Assembly: GCF_051967035.1 (NCBI RefSeq)
Contig: NZ_JBQCKK010000001.1
Location: 372,001-436,000, forward strand
Origin: Brevibacillus sp051967035
GTDB lineage: Bacteria; Bacillota; Bacilli; Brevibacillales; Brevibacillaceae
Reading direction: 5' to 3'
Length of the DNA: 64,000 bases
Shown: positions 56,382 through 64,000 of the stretch, in pieces
Position numbering within the stretch: the stretch's first letter is position 1
How the letters are laid out: every line of letters begins with the position of its first letter
Notes under the pieces: model-generated
Seen by the model: only the letters and a program-made list of their open reading frames with translations
What the model was told of the DNA's origin: nothing
The model's database searches: none
Made by a program: the position numbers and the translations under genes

Positions 56382-58325
56382 ATGAGAAAAGCCGAGGTGA
56401 CAGGAGTGCGTGTGAAGGATTCGCTGGAATACCTGTCCGATGCAACGAGACAAGCGATTCTGAACGAACAAGACAAACGGTTTGGCATGGATCAAACAGA
56501 ACGGGACTTGGCGGCAAGGCTGACGGATTCCCGGTTTTTGCAGCAGGTGTGGGAACAGGCCGACGAGCTGGAACGAACGGTTATCAAGCTGTTCATCACC
56601 AAGGCGGCGAGAGGATTTTTCAGCAAACGTACCTGGGAACGCGAAACGGCAAACGAGCACAAACACGTGTCCGTCGGTCTGACCAGGCTGCGCCGTTTGG
56701 GACTGATTTTGACTGTACGCAAAATGTGGAGCGAAATAGGCTATGTGATGCCGCAGGAAATTCGCGAGCAGTTGACGCTGCACCTGCTTCCCGATTCAGC
56801 GGCTGCGTATGTTTCCTTGTCCAAAACACTCCCTTATTATATAGCAGGCGGCAGGGGGATACATCTGGATCTTTTTGGGCTTCTTCTATACATCCGTGAC
56901 AATCAGGTGCCTGTGACGCAAAAAGGAAGCATTCACCGCAGAGTGATGCAAAAGCTGGTGCCCTTGCTGTCGTTTGCGGACGAGCACGTGCAGGGCATTG
57001 ATCTTCCGCCGCTGGACAAAGCGCAGAGAGAAGGTCTCGCGCTGACGATCATGCTCGATCTGGCGTTTCGGCTGGGGCTTGTGGTGCGCGAGGAAAAGCG
57101 CATGGGCATCGATTCGTTCCAGATCAGGCGCTGGCTGAACAAAACGGCGCCGGAGCGCTGGGAAGAGCTGTATCAGCTCGTTTGGGAGCAGCTTTTGCCC
57201 CACGGCGAATGGTGGGATGCGTTTGCCCAGATGATGAGACAGGTTCCGCTGGATCAGTGGTGTTGCATCGAGACCCAATTGCGCATGCTAGAGACAGCGG
57301 GGGTTGCCTTGCCTGACGAGGCAGACAGGCTGATTGTGGAGCAGTGGCTGCACGTGCTGCTCGGGCTGGGCTGGGTGCAGTTGGGATCAGATGAGCAGGG
57401 GCGGCTTTTCTGGCGGTGGAGCAGCTTGCCGCACCTGACCGCCGAAGAGGGGTGGTTCGTCGATCCGACGGGAGCGCTGACGATTCCGCCGCTCGTGCCG
57501 TTGCGGGAGGTGTGGGAAATCAGCGAGTTTTGCCAGCTTCACTTTGACGGTCAGCTGATTCGCGGAGAGCTGCACGCGAAGCTTTTGCAAACGTACCTGG
57601 CCTCCGGCGGCAGCGAAGAGCTGGTGGTGGAAAAACTGCGTGTCGCATGCGCCCACCCTCTGCCGGAGGGCCTCGTGGACGTCATCGGGCAGTGGGCGAA
57701 GACGGCTACGCAAATTCAGTTGGAGCCGTTTTTTCGCGTCAGGACCGCCCATGCCGGGTTCGTGGAGGAATGGCGGAACATCCCCGACTTTGCCCCTTTT
57801 TTGCAGCAGGTGCTCTCGCCGACGGAGTTTTTCATTCCGTTTGCGCAAAAAAAGCAGCTGGTCGAGCTGCTCAGGCACTACGGCTACGAGCCGCATGTCC
57901 TGTTACACACGGAGTCTCCGGAAGCAGAAGAAACGCGGGAGGGTGGGCCATCGTCCGACAGGGGGCTGCTTGTCATCGAGCGTCCGTGGGATGGTTATGC
58001 CGTCGAAAATACGTTTCCCGCACAGAGCGAAGCGATGCCGCAATTGTCGACGCTTCCGAAAATGTGGACGCAGCACTTCCAGTCGTATCACCCGCAGTCG
58101 CTGCGCGATTTGTTGAAGCGCGCAACCGAACTGCAACTGGAAGTGGAAGTCCAGCTGACGAGCGAGGAGCGGCTGCGCGGGCTGCCCGTGGAGGTCAAGC
58201 TGGAAATGGGCTATTGGCTCGTCACCCTCAGCGGACCGCACGGAAAACGCCCGTACAGGCTTGAGGAGATCAGTCGCGTGCGCATTGTGGTGCCTGATTA
58301 TCTGTACGAAGGGTGTGGATCGTGA
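56382..58325 (+). CDS. Helicase C-terminal-domain-like protein (XPB/Ssl2-associated family), 647 aa
   Basis: The long protein has N-terminal helical segments (LSDATRQAILNEQDKRF, RFLQQVWEQADELERTVIKLF). A C-terminal region (from about 530) with LLVIERPWDGYAVENTFP and LLKRATELQLEVEVQL resembles the Helicase_C_3 domain of XPB-type helicases. No Walker A or DEAD motif is visible, so it is a helicase-associated protein rather than a helicase. The ATG at 56382 has GGGGATG before it. The role may be in DNA repair or transcription; it is not established. Confidence in the family is moderate. Confidence 0.65.
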   Translation: MRKAEVTGVRVKDSLEYLSDATRQAILNEQDKRFGMDQTERDLAARLTDSRFLQQVWEQADELERTVIKLFITKAARGFFSKRTWERETANEHKHVSVGLTRLRRLGLILTVRKMWSEIGYVMPQEIREQLTLHLLPDSAAAYVSLSKTLPYYIAGGRGIHLDLFGLLLYIRDNQVPVTQKGSIHRRVMQKLVPLLSFADEHVQGIDLPPLDKAQREGLALTIMLDLAFRLGLVVREEKRMGIDSFQIRRWLNKTAPERWEELYQLVWEQLLPHGEWWDAFAQMMRQVPLDQWCCIETQLRMLETAGVALPDEADRLIVEQWLHVLLGLGWVQLGSDEQGRLFWRWSSLPHLTAEEGWFVDPTGALTIPPLVPLREVWEISEFCQLHFDGQLIRGELHAKLLQTYLASGGSEELVVEKLRVACAHPLPEGLVDVIGQWAKTATQIQLEPFFRVRTAHAGFVEEWRNIPDFAPFLQQVLSPTEFFIPFAQKKQLVELLRHYGYEPHVLLHTESPEAEETREGGPSSDRGLLVIERPWDGYAVENTFPAQSEAMPQLSTLPKMWTQHFQSYHPQSLRDLLKRATELQLEVEVQLTSEERLRGLPVEVKLEMGYWLVTLSGPHGKRPYRLEEISRVRIVVPDYLYEGCGS

Positions 58326-58382
58326 TACAATCAGAAGGGACGAAAAGCGTAATGCTTTTCGTGGGAAAGGGGGGCTCGCTCT

Positions 58383-58838
58383 ATGGAAGCAGTAGAGACT
58401 GTGGATATGGCACAGCTGATTATGGAGTCGCACGAGCTGTCCACCATGATTAATCAATCGCGCGAGGTCCTGGAATATTTGGAGGCAAAGCGCCGGATGG
58501 AGGCAGATGAGGAAGTGCAGCGCCTCCTGTCGCTGTTCGAGAAGAAAAAGGAGCAGTACGAGGATGTCCAACGGTTCGGGAAGTACCACCCCGATTACAA
58601 CCATATAGCAAAAGAGGTCCGCGAGCTGAAGCGGACGATCGAGCTGCGGGATTCCGTTCAGGCTTTCAAGCGGGCGGAGGACGCGCTGGATGAACTGCTC
58701 TACCAGGTAAGCAGGACGATTGCCCACTCTGTCTCGGACACGATCAAGGTGCCGAGCAACAATCCGTTTCTCGAAGCGCAAGGAAGCGGCTGCGGCACGG
58801 GCGGAAGCTGCGGGTGCAGCGTAAAAAAATCTTCCTGA
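58383..58838 (+). CDS. ylbF: YlbF family regulatory protein
   Basis: Together with YmcA and YaaT, YlbF forms a complex that affects RNase Y, Spo0A phosphorylation, competence and biofilm formation in B. subtilis. The 151-residue helical protein shows the family core MINQSREVLEYLEAKRRMEADEEVQRLLSLFEKKKEQY and FGKYHPDYNHIAKEVRELKR. The tail has CGTGGSCGC, a Cys cluster that in relatives binds an Fe-S cluster. The ATG at 58383 follows GAAAGGGGGG. The next gene in order, ylbG, is separated by an opposed gene. Confidence 0.92.
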   Translation: MEAVETVDMAQLIMESHELSTMINQSREVLEYLEAKRRMEADEEVQRLLSLFEKKKEQYEDVQRFGKYHPDYNHIAKEVRELKRTIELRDSVQAFKRAEDALDELLYQVSRTIAHSVSDTIKVPSNNPFLEAQGSGCGTGGSCGCSVKKSS

Positions 58839-58849
58839 TTCGCCTGGCT

Positions 58850-59182
58850 TCAGCTTTGCGGCGGCGTTTTTTCCCGCAGCAGAATACAGTCCTCGCACAG
58901 GTTGCCGCAACAAAACTGCTTTTCGTTGGGAACGAGAAAGCGAAAGGGGTACACATGCTGGTCGTCGCTTGAGCGCACGTACAGGCACTCGGGCTTTAAC
59001 GTGGTGGGGGCGGTCAGCCGCTCCCCAGTTTCCAGCAGACGTTCCGTCAGGCGGGAAGCGGGGAGCGCGCTGCTTACATACAAGAAGAGTTGACCGGCAT
59101 GAGTACGCCAATCGCACTTTGTCGCGATGCCTTCCTGGTGCAGGGCTTCCTCGAAGCGCCGGTAAAACGCAGCCAGCATCAT
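58850..59182 (-). CDS. Hypothetical Cys-motif protein, 110 aa
   Basis: I do not recognise the family. The protein has a short helical N-terminus (MMLAAFYRRFEEALHQEG) and a beta-rich middle (LFLYVSSALPASRL). The C-terminus holds FCCGNLCEDCILLREK, a four-Cys cluster in ten residues that could bind zinc or an Fe-S cluster. The ATG at 59182 has AAAGGA about 10 bases upstream. It lies opposed between ylbF and ylbG, an unusual interruption of that pair. Confidence 0.7.
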   Translation of the reverse strand: MMLAAFYRRFEEALHQEGIATKCDWRTHAGQLFLYVSSALPASRLTERLLETGERLTAPTTLKPECLYVRSSDDQHVYPFRFLVPNEKQFCCGNLCEDCILLREKTPPQS

Positions 59183-59255
59183 AGACCACCGTTCCTTTCT
59201 GTAACGGGCGTTTACAGGTGATTATACCACGATGGGAAGGAGACCAACGGCTTAC

Positions 59256-59600
59256 ATGAGAGAACGACGTCTGGGTGTTGCCGTGTGGGTAAAAAACACG
59301 CGTGCGGCCAAAAATTTACGCAAATTTGGCACCATTCATTACATCTCCAAGCGGCTCAATTACGTTTCCATGTACGTGAATGCGAATATGCTGGATGAAA
59401 CCATCCGCATCATGGAGAAGCTGCATTTCGTCACCAAAGTCGAACGCTCCCATCGTCACGAGATTCCGGTGGAGTACAACAACGCAAGACCGGACAAGGC
59501 GAAGGAATACGACTACAAGCAGGAAAAAAATCAGGTGATGGCGCTGGCAGAAACACTGATGGCAGAAGAGAGCAGCCCAGCGACTGTAGGTTCGACATAA
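59256..59600 (+). CDS. ylbG: YlbG family protein (UPF0298)
   Basis: The 114-residue protein has the YlbG pattern RRLGVAVWVKNTRAAKNLRKFGTIHYISKRLNYVSMYVN and then MEKLHFVTKVERSHRHEI. The function is unknown. A GGAAGGAG stands 13 bases before ATG 59256, a long spacing. An in-frame ATG at 59232 has none. It is separated from ylbF by the opposed Cys-motif gene. Confidence 0.9.
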   Translation: MRERRLGVAVWVKNTRAAKNLRKFGTIHYISKRLNYVSMYVNANMLDETIRIMEKLHFVTKVERSHRHEIPVEYNNARPDKAKEYDYKQEKNQVMALAETLMAEESSPATVGST

Positions 59601-59610
59601 GTTGTTCACA

Positions 59611-59637
59611 GGCTGCCAGTTTTCGGCAGCTTTTTTG
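59611..59637 (+). terminator. Terminator of ylbG
   Basis: GCTGCC pairs with GGCAGC and is followed by six T. Confidence 0.85.
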
Positions 59638-59757
59638 CTTTTGCTCCGTCACCGTCCATGGTATGCTAGAGAAATAGGAAAACACCAGAAGTCATTCCAA
59701 TGAATGCGCTTTCAGCATGTACATAGATCATGAGAGGAAGGGTGGGGGCGTACATAC

Positions 59758-60522
59758 ATGATTCATCTGGACATTAACTGCGATATGGCCGAGGGCTTCA
59801 GCAGAGGACGACAAGCAGAGGATTTGGGAATTATGAAATGGATCACCTCCGTCAATATCGCTTGCGGGCTGCACGCAGGTGATCCGCATCTCATATGCAG
59901 AACGATTGAGGCTGCACTCAAACACGACGTTAAAATCGGTGCGCACCCGGGATATGCGGATGTGCAAGGCTTCGGTCGGCGCTCGATGAATTTGTCTGTC
60001 AAGGAAGTGTATGAGCTGGTGCTGTATCAGGTGGCGGCGCTGTCTGGCATGACACGGGCGCTTGGCGGCGAGCTGCACCATGTCAAACTGCACGGAGCGC
60101 TGTACAACGAGGCGGCGGAGCGGCCGGAGCTTGCCGAGGCGGTCGTTCAGGCGGTAGCCGACATCGACGAGGAGCTGATCCTGTATGCCCTGTCCGGCAG
60201 CAAGCTGGTCGAGGCGGCGCTGGAGCACGGGCTGCAAGTCGCCGAAGAAGTATTTGCCGATCGGGCCTACTTGCCGAATGGGCGGTTGGCTCCGCGGGAG
60301 CTAGAGGGCAGCGTGCTCATCAGCAAGGAAGAGCGAATGGAGCAGGCGCGCCAGCTCGTCTTGAAGCAACGGGTCAAGACCGTGAACGGCCAGCACATCG
60401 ATCTGGCCGCGGATACGCTTTGTGTTCATCACGAGAGTCACGACGTTTTGCCGTTTTTGGGCGAATTGCACAAATGGGCGAAGCAGAACGACGTGAAGAT
60501 CGAGCCGATCAGCGCTCGCTAG
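59758..60522 (+). CDS. pxpA: 5-oxoprolinase subunit A (LamB/YcsF family)
   Basis: This is one component of the ATP-dependent 5-oxoprolinase that recovers glutamate from 5-oxoproline. The 254 residues start DINCDMAEGFS and include TSVNIACGLHAGDPHL, GAHPGYADVQGFGRRSM, VKLHGALYN and FADRAYLPNGRL. PxpB and PxpC are normally adjacent, but none is here; the next gene is the opposed modC. The ATG at 59758 has GAGGAAGGGTGGGGG upstream. Confidence 0.9.
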   Translation: MIHLDINCDMAEGFSRGRQAEDLGIMKWITSVNIACGLHAGDPHLICRTIEAALKHDVKIGAHPGYADVQGFGRRSMNLSVKEVYELVLYQVAALSGMTRALGGELHHVKLHGALYNEAAERPELAEAVVQAVADIDEELILYALSGSKLVEAALEHGLQVAEEVFADRAYLPNGRLAPRELEGSVLISKEERMEQARQLVLKQRVKTVNGQHIDLAADTLCVHHESHDVLPFLGELHKWAKQNDVKIEPISAR

Positions 60523-60585
60523 GTTCGCCAGCGAGCGAGGCAAATCGGCACAAAAACAGCCATACGCAACGCCCAATCCGGTTTG

Positions 60586-61248
60586 TCAGGAGGAGGACGT
60601 CGCGGTATGGCGTTTTTGTTTGATGTGCTCGACGATGCGCCCGTTTTCCAGCAGCAGGATGGTATCGCCCAGCTTTTCCGCTTCTTCCCGATCATGGGTG
60701 ACGAGCAAAAACGGAATGCGCCACATGGCATGAAGCCGGAGCAGCTCATCCTGACACTGCCTGCGCGTGTCCGCATCCAGCGCGGAGAGCGGCTCGTCCA
60801 AGAGCAAAAGCTCCGGCTCGGTAGCCAAAGCGCGGACAAGGGCAACCCGCTGCTTTTGCCCGCCGGAGAGCTGGTGGGGGTACTTTTCCAGCAAGTGAGC
60901 GATCCCGACCGTAGACAAGAGCGGCTCCAGGTGGAGATCATGGCCTGGTTTCAAGCCATAGCGGATGTTTTGGGCGACCGTCATGTGCGGGAACAGCGCG
61001 TAGTCCTGAAACAGATAGCCGACTTTGCGCTTCTGCACGGAAAGCGGCTTTTGCCCCTGCTTGTAAAAAGTTCGCCCGTTCAGCACGATTTCGCCCCCGT
61101 CGGGATGCACCAGTCCGGCGATGCTGTTCAGGATCGTCGTCTTGCCCGAGCCGGATGGCCCGAAGAGGACGACAATCTCCTGCCCGGCGGAGAAGGAGAC
61201 CGCAAGCAAAAAATCAGGCAAACGCTTTTGAATCGTGACGGAAAGCAT
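60586..61248 (-). CDS. modC: Molybdate ABC transporter ATP-binding protein
   Basis: ATPase of the molybdate importer. The 220-residue protein has Walker A GPSGSGKTT near residue 34, the Q-loop LFQDYALFPHMTVAQNI, the signature LSGGQKQRV and Walker B LLLDEPL. The family's C-terminal regulatory (MOP) domain is absent, so this is a short form ending after the NBD. The ATG at 61248 lies 15 bases after the modB stop. Last gene of modABC. Confidence 0.9.
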   Translation of the reverse strand: MLSVTIQKRLPDFLLAVSFSAGQEIVVLFGPSGSGKTTILNSIAGLVHPDGGEIVLNGRTFYKQGQKPLSVQKRKVGYLFQDYALFPHMTVAQNIRYGLKPGHDLHLEPLLSTVGIAHLLEKYPHQLSGGQKQRVALVRALATEPELLLLDEPLSALDADTRRQCQDELLRLHAMWRIPFLLVTHDREEAEKLGDTILLLENGRIVEHIKQKRHTATSSS

Positions 61249-61263
61249 GTCAGTTCCCCTGCC

Positions 61264-61947
61264 TTACTTTTGATTGGCATACCGCTGCACGTTGCGGCGG
61301 CTCCACCAGTTGAGCCAGAGCGTGGTGCCCATGCCGAGCGATACGATGATGACCACCCAAAACAGCGCCTTGTCCATTTGCCCCGCTTCTACAGCGAAGT
61401 AGATGGCCACCGGGATCGTATCCGTTTTTCCTGGTATGTAGCCAGCGAGCATCAGCGTGGCGCCAAACTCGCCCAAACCGCGGGCAAACGACAGGACCAG
61501 CCCGGCCAACAGTCCCGGCCAGGCAAGCGGGAAAGCGACCGTCCAGAACACCCGCCATTCCGATGCTCCCATCGTCCGCGCGGCATTTTCCAGGCGGCGA
61601 TCCACGCCGGTGAATGCCGCGACGGCACTTTGATACATCAGCGGAAACGAGACGACGACAGAAGCGATCACGGCTCCGGTCAGCGTGAAGACGACCTGGA
61701 TGTCAAACCAGCGGGCGAGCAGCTGGCCGAAAAATCCGTTTTTTCCGAACAAGAGCAGCAAGCCGAAGCCGACGACCGTCGGCGGCAGGACGAGCGGGAG
61801 CAGCAAAAAGGACTCCAGCACGTGTTTGCCCCAGAACTCCTTTTGTGTCATCCAGCGCGCGCTGAGCATGCCGAGTACAAACACAAAGGAGGTGGATACC
61901 GCAGCTACTTGCAAGGAGAGCATCAACGGTGTCAGATTCGTTTCCAT
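61264..61947 (-). CDS. modB: Molybdate ABC transporter permease
   Basis: The membrane subunit of the importer, 227 residues with about five to six helices. The coupling region AARTMGASEWRVFWTVAFPLAWPGLLAG (near 145) and GFGLLLLFGKNGFFGQ fit the ModB family, as does GLGEFGATLMLAGYIPGKT near 180. The ATG at 61947 has only a weak ribosome site. It lies between modA (22-base gap) and modC. Confidence 0.93.
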   Translation of the reverse strand: METNLTPLMLSLQVAAVSTSFVFVLGMLSARWMTQKEFWGKHVLESFLLLPLVLPPTVVGFGLLLLFGKNGFFGQLLARWFDIQVVFTLTGAVIASVVVSFPLMYQSAVAAFTGVDRRLENAARTMGASEWRVFWTVAFPLAWPGLLAGLVLSFARGLGEFGATLMLAGYIPGKTDTIPVAIYFAVEAGQMDKALFWVVIIVSLGMGTTLWLNWWSRRNVQRYANQK

Positions 61948-61969
61948 AACGCTCGCTACCTGCCTTTTC

Positions 61970-62761
61970 TTATTGGAATCCGTACTTCTGTAAGATCGCT
62001 TTTCCTTTGTCGCTTGTCAAGTAGGCCAGGAATGCTTTCGCCGCATCCGGATGCTTGGACGTGCTGATGACCGCTCCTGGATAAACGATTGGCTTGTGCC
62101 ATTCCGGTTTGGCTGTCGCGAGCACCTTCACGTTTTGGGAGACCGCAGCGTCGCTGGAATAGACGATGCCGACCTCGGCATTGCCGGACTCGACGAAAGT
62201 CAGCACCTGGCGCACGTCACTGCCGAATACCAGGCGGCCGGACAGGGCGTTCCACAAGTTCAGCGTTTCGAGCGATTCTTTTGCGTAGCGGCCTGCCGGC
62301 ACGGTTTCCGGTTCGCCGACTGCGATGTGCGTGATTTCCGGCTGGTTCAAGTCTTCAAACGAATCGATGGGGAGCGTGCTGTCCTTGCCTGCGATCAGGA
62401 CGAGCGCGTTGCCTGCAAAGTCCTGGCGCGTATCTTTGGCGATCAGCTGTTTTTCTTCCAGCCCGTCCATGTCCTTTTGGCTGGCAGACAGAAAGACGTC
62501 AGAGGGAGCGCCCTGCGCAATCTGGGTCGCCAGCTTTCCCGAGCTGCCGAAGGTAAAGGCGAGGGTGGTGCCAGGGTTTTCCGCCTCAAAAGAGGTTTTG
62601 AGCTCGTTCAAGGCATCCGTCAAGCTTGCCGCTGCGGAAACCATCAGTTCCGCCTGTTGGGTCGGGGCAGGTTCCGCTGCCTGCGGAGCCGTTTGGGAAG
62701 TCGAGCATGCGCCGAGCATCAGGGTGAATGCCGTGCATAAAGCCAGCCATTGCTTTTTCAT
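61970..62761 (-). CDS. modA: Molybdate-binding lipoprotein
   Basis: The periplasm-equivalent receptor of the importer. It has the lipoprotein signal MKKQWLALCTAFTLMLGAC with Cys at 19. The ModA domain follows with SAAASLTDALNELKTSFEAENPG, the oxyanion site FTFGSSGKLATQI and VSASQ-like LSASQKDMDGLE. Start ATG 62761 follows GGAGG at 8 bases; a TTG one codon earlier is less likely. It is the first gene of modABC and divergent from the HTH regulator. Confidence 0.94.
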   Translation of the reverse strand: MKKQWLALCTAFTLMLGACSTSQTAPQAAEPAPTQQAELMVSAAASLTDALNELKTSFEAENPGTTLAFTFGSSGKLATQIAQGAPSDVFLSASQKDMDGLEEKQLIAKDTRQDFAGNALVLIAGKDSTLPIDSFEDLNQPEITHIAVGEPETVPAGRYAKESLETLNLWNALSGRLVFGSDVRQVLTFVESGNAEVGIVYSSDAAVSQNVKVLATAKPEWHKPIVYPGAVISTSKHPDAAKAFLAYLTSDKGKAILQKYGFQ

Positions 62762-62787
62762 CAAAAGAACCTCCAGATTGTTATATT

Positions 62788-62809
62788 TCGTTATAACAAA
62801 TGATAACGA
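62788..62809. promoter_or_regulatory. Palindromic operator in the mod intergenic region
   Basis: TCGTTAT and ATAACGA arms of seven bases flank AACAAATG, 26 bases upstream of modA. The pattern resembles ModE-type half-sites (CGNTAT ... ATANCG). A GTTATAAC palindrome lies within. Confidence 0.65.
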
Positions 62810-62906
62810 GATATAAATGAATTATAGTAGCTTATGGGAAATAATCAATTGCGATTTGCCGAGAATGGAAAGAAAATGAAAGGAAAGAACCGAGCGGAGG
62901 GCAGAC

Positions 62907-63881
62907 ATGACTCACGAAAATTCCTATACAACGGAAGAAATTGCGAAGCTTTTGCGCATCTCAAAGCTGACTGTGTACGACCTGATTAAAAAAGGCGAGC
63001 TGCCCGCATACCGTGTCGGCAGGCAGATGCGTGTCGATCAAAGCGATTTGGAGGCGTACAAGGCGCGGGCAAAAGGCGGATACCGCCAGGCACAGGCGAC
63101 TCATTCCGCCCCGCTGCATGGGCAAATGCATGGACAAGCTCCGCAGGCGACGGACAAGACGCAGCCGTCCGCGATGCGCCCTGTCATTATCAGCGGGCAG
63201 GACGTCAGCCTCGATCTGCTTGCCAACCATCTGGACAAGCGCGAGCTGCCGCTTCGGCCGCTTCGCTCCTACGCCGGCTCGCTGAACAGCCTGATTGCCA
63301 TGTACACGGGCAAAGCCGATATCGTCAGCACCCACCTGTTCGACGGAGAGACGGGCGAGTACAACGTGCCATACGTTCGCCGCATCCTGACCGGGCATCG
63401 CTTTCTCGTCGTCAACATGCTGGCGCGCTGGGCCGGCTTTTACGTGCAGGCAGGCAACCCCAAGCAAATTTTGTCCTGGACCGACCTGACCAAGCCAGGC
63501 GTTTGGATGGTCAATCGCGAAAAAGGCTCGGGCGCGCGGACGCTGATCGAGGAGCAGTTTCGGCTGGCGAAAATAGCAGGGGGTGACGTGAACGGCTACG
63601 AGCACGAAGAGACGAGCCATCTGGCAGTGGCCGGAGTTGTTGCGCGCAAGGAAGCGGACGTAGGTGTCGGGATTGAAAAGGCAGCGCAGCTGGTCGGGGT
63701 AGAGTTCGTGCCGATGGTGAAGGAGAGATACGATCTCGTCCTACTCAAAACGAAGGAAAACGAGGCGTTCATTGCTGCCGTCCTGGACATCCTGCGTTCC
63801 TCGCTGTTTCAAAAGGAGCTTCTGGCAGTCGGCGGCTATGATCTGGAGCAGACAGGAAAAATCATGTACGAGACCTGGTAG
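62907..63881 (+). CDS. HTH plus binding-protein-like domain regulator, likely molybdate-responsive
   Basis: The N-terminal 55 residues are an excisionase-type HTH_17 (YTTEEIAKLLRISKLTVYDLIKKGELPAYRVG). After a Gln/Pro-rich linker the C-terminal part (about 90-310) is a PBP-like type II domain with SGQDVSLDLL, GSLNSLIAMYTGKADIVSTHLFDGETGEYNVP and AQLVGVEFVPMVKERYDLVL. Relatives bind molybdate or a molybdopterin-like ligand (PBP_like family). It is divergent from modA with a shared palindrome. The ATG at 62907 has GGAGGG 6 bases upstream. Confidence 0.82.
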   Translation: MTHENSYTTEEIAKLLRISKLTVYDLIKKGELPAYRVGRQMRVDQSDLEAYKARAKGGYRQAQATHSAPLHGQMHGQAPQATDKTQPSAMRPVIISGQDVSLDLLANHLDKRELPLRPLRSYAGSLNSLIAMYTGKADIVSTHLFDGETGEYNVPYVRRILTGHRFLVVNMLARWAGFYVQAGNPKQILSWTDLTKPGVWMVNREKGSGARTLIEEQFRLAKIAGGDVNGYEHEETSHLAVAGVVARKEADVGVGIEKAAQLVGVEFVPMVKERYDLVLLKTKENEAFIAAVLDILRSSLFQKELLAVGGYDLEQTGKIMYETW

Positions 63882-63887
63882 GGAATT

Positions 63888-63927
63888 TGCCGCTTGCCCA
63901 TGCTGCGGACAGGGGGGGCGGCTTTTT
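63888..63927 (+). terminator. Possible terminator of the HTH regulator gene
   Basis: GCCGC pairs with GCGGC across a roughly 28-base loop and is followed by five T. The stem is short and interrupted. Confidence 0.4.
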
Positions 63928-64000
63928 CATTTTTGTGGCAAAATCTCCTGAATTTCTACTCACCCTCTTTTTTATTTGCTACAATGAAACAAATAATGAA

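Noticed and set aside
1..64000. CRISPR array, insertion sequences, prophage or rRNA/tRNA genes
   Set aside because: No regularly spaced direct repeats, transposase motifs, phage structural genes or tRNA cloverleaf were seen by reading; absence is not proof.

Overview
The window looks like a chromosomal segment of a spore-forming Firmicute of the Paenibacillaceae, most like Brevibacillus. This is inferred from gene content and style, not from a database search. The signs are strong AGGAGG-type ribosome sites, frequent TTG and GTG starts, T-box and S-box riboswitches, GC-rich coding DNA, and many sporulation genes (cotS-like, cotJABC, sleB, sda, SpoVIF-like, ylbF, three YjcZ-like miniproteins). 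I saw no rRNA, tRNA, insertion sequence, prophage or CRISPR array. Most of the window is ordinary, densely packed core genome.

Layout, 1-20 kb: an nfo fragment; argS under its own T-box; a metH plus HMT/MTHFR operon behind a SAM-I riboswitch; a CotS-like kinase and mug; an M32 carboxypeptidase; prfC; an MFS carrier; then a Fur-controlled iron locus in which an AraC-type regulator frame runs without a stop into a siderophore-binding lipoprotein.

20-35 kb: rhodanese and DUF817, small membrane proteins, a TPR protein, a frameshifted VOC gene, a three-gene ABC importer of the nitrate/sulfonate/taurine/thiamine-precursor type, rnz, spore miniproteins, an S8 protease, a UPF0178/PAP2 pair and a LysR/MFS divergent pair.

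34-45 kb: a roc-type arginine/ornithine cluster (permease, RocR-type activator, rocD) with two sigma-54 promoters and a tandem RocR-type site; sda preceded by a cluster of DnaA boxes; a PatB/MalY enzyme; glsA; ylaN; and an NSS transporter behind two tandem T-boxes whose specifiers read as Phe (UUC).

45-64 kb: a Ca2+/H+ antiporter, sleB without ypeB, a TPP enzyme, a Gls24 protein, an FtsW-type protein, a CBS protein, a MerR-methyltransferase fusion, a nuclease lipoprotein, cotJABC, ylbF/ylbG split by an opposed gene, pxpA, and modABC divergent from an HTH/binding-protein-like regulator with a palindrome between them.

The strongest leads are regulatory or architectural: the AraC-lipoprotein read-through with an internal Fur-box promoter, the tandem Phe T-boxes, the roc promoters, the DnaA boxes before sda, the mod palindrome, and a long structured hairpin after sda. 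No wholly new multigene system stands out.
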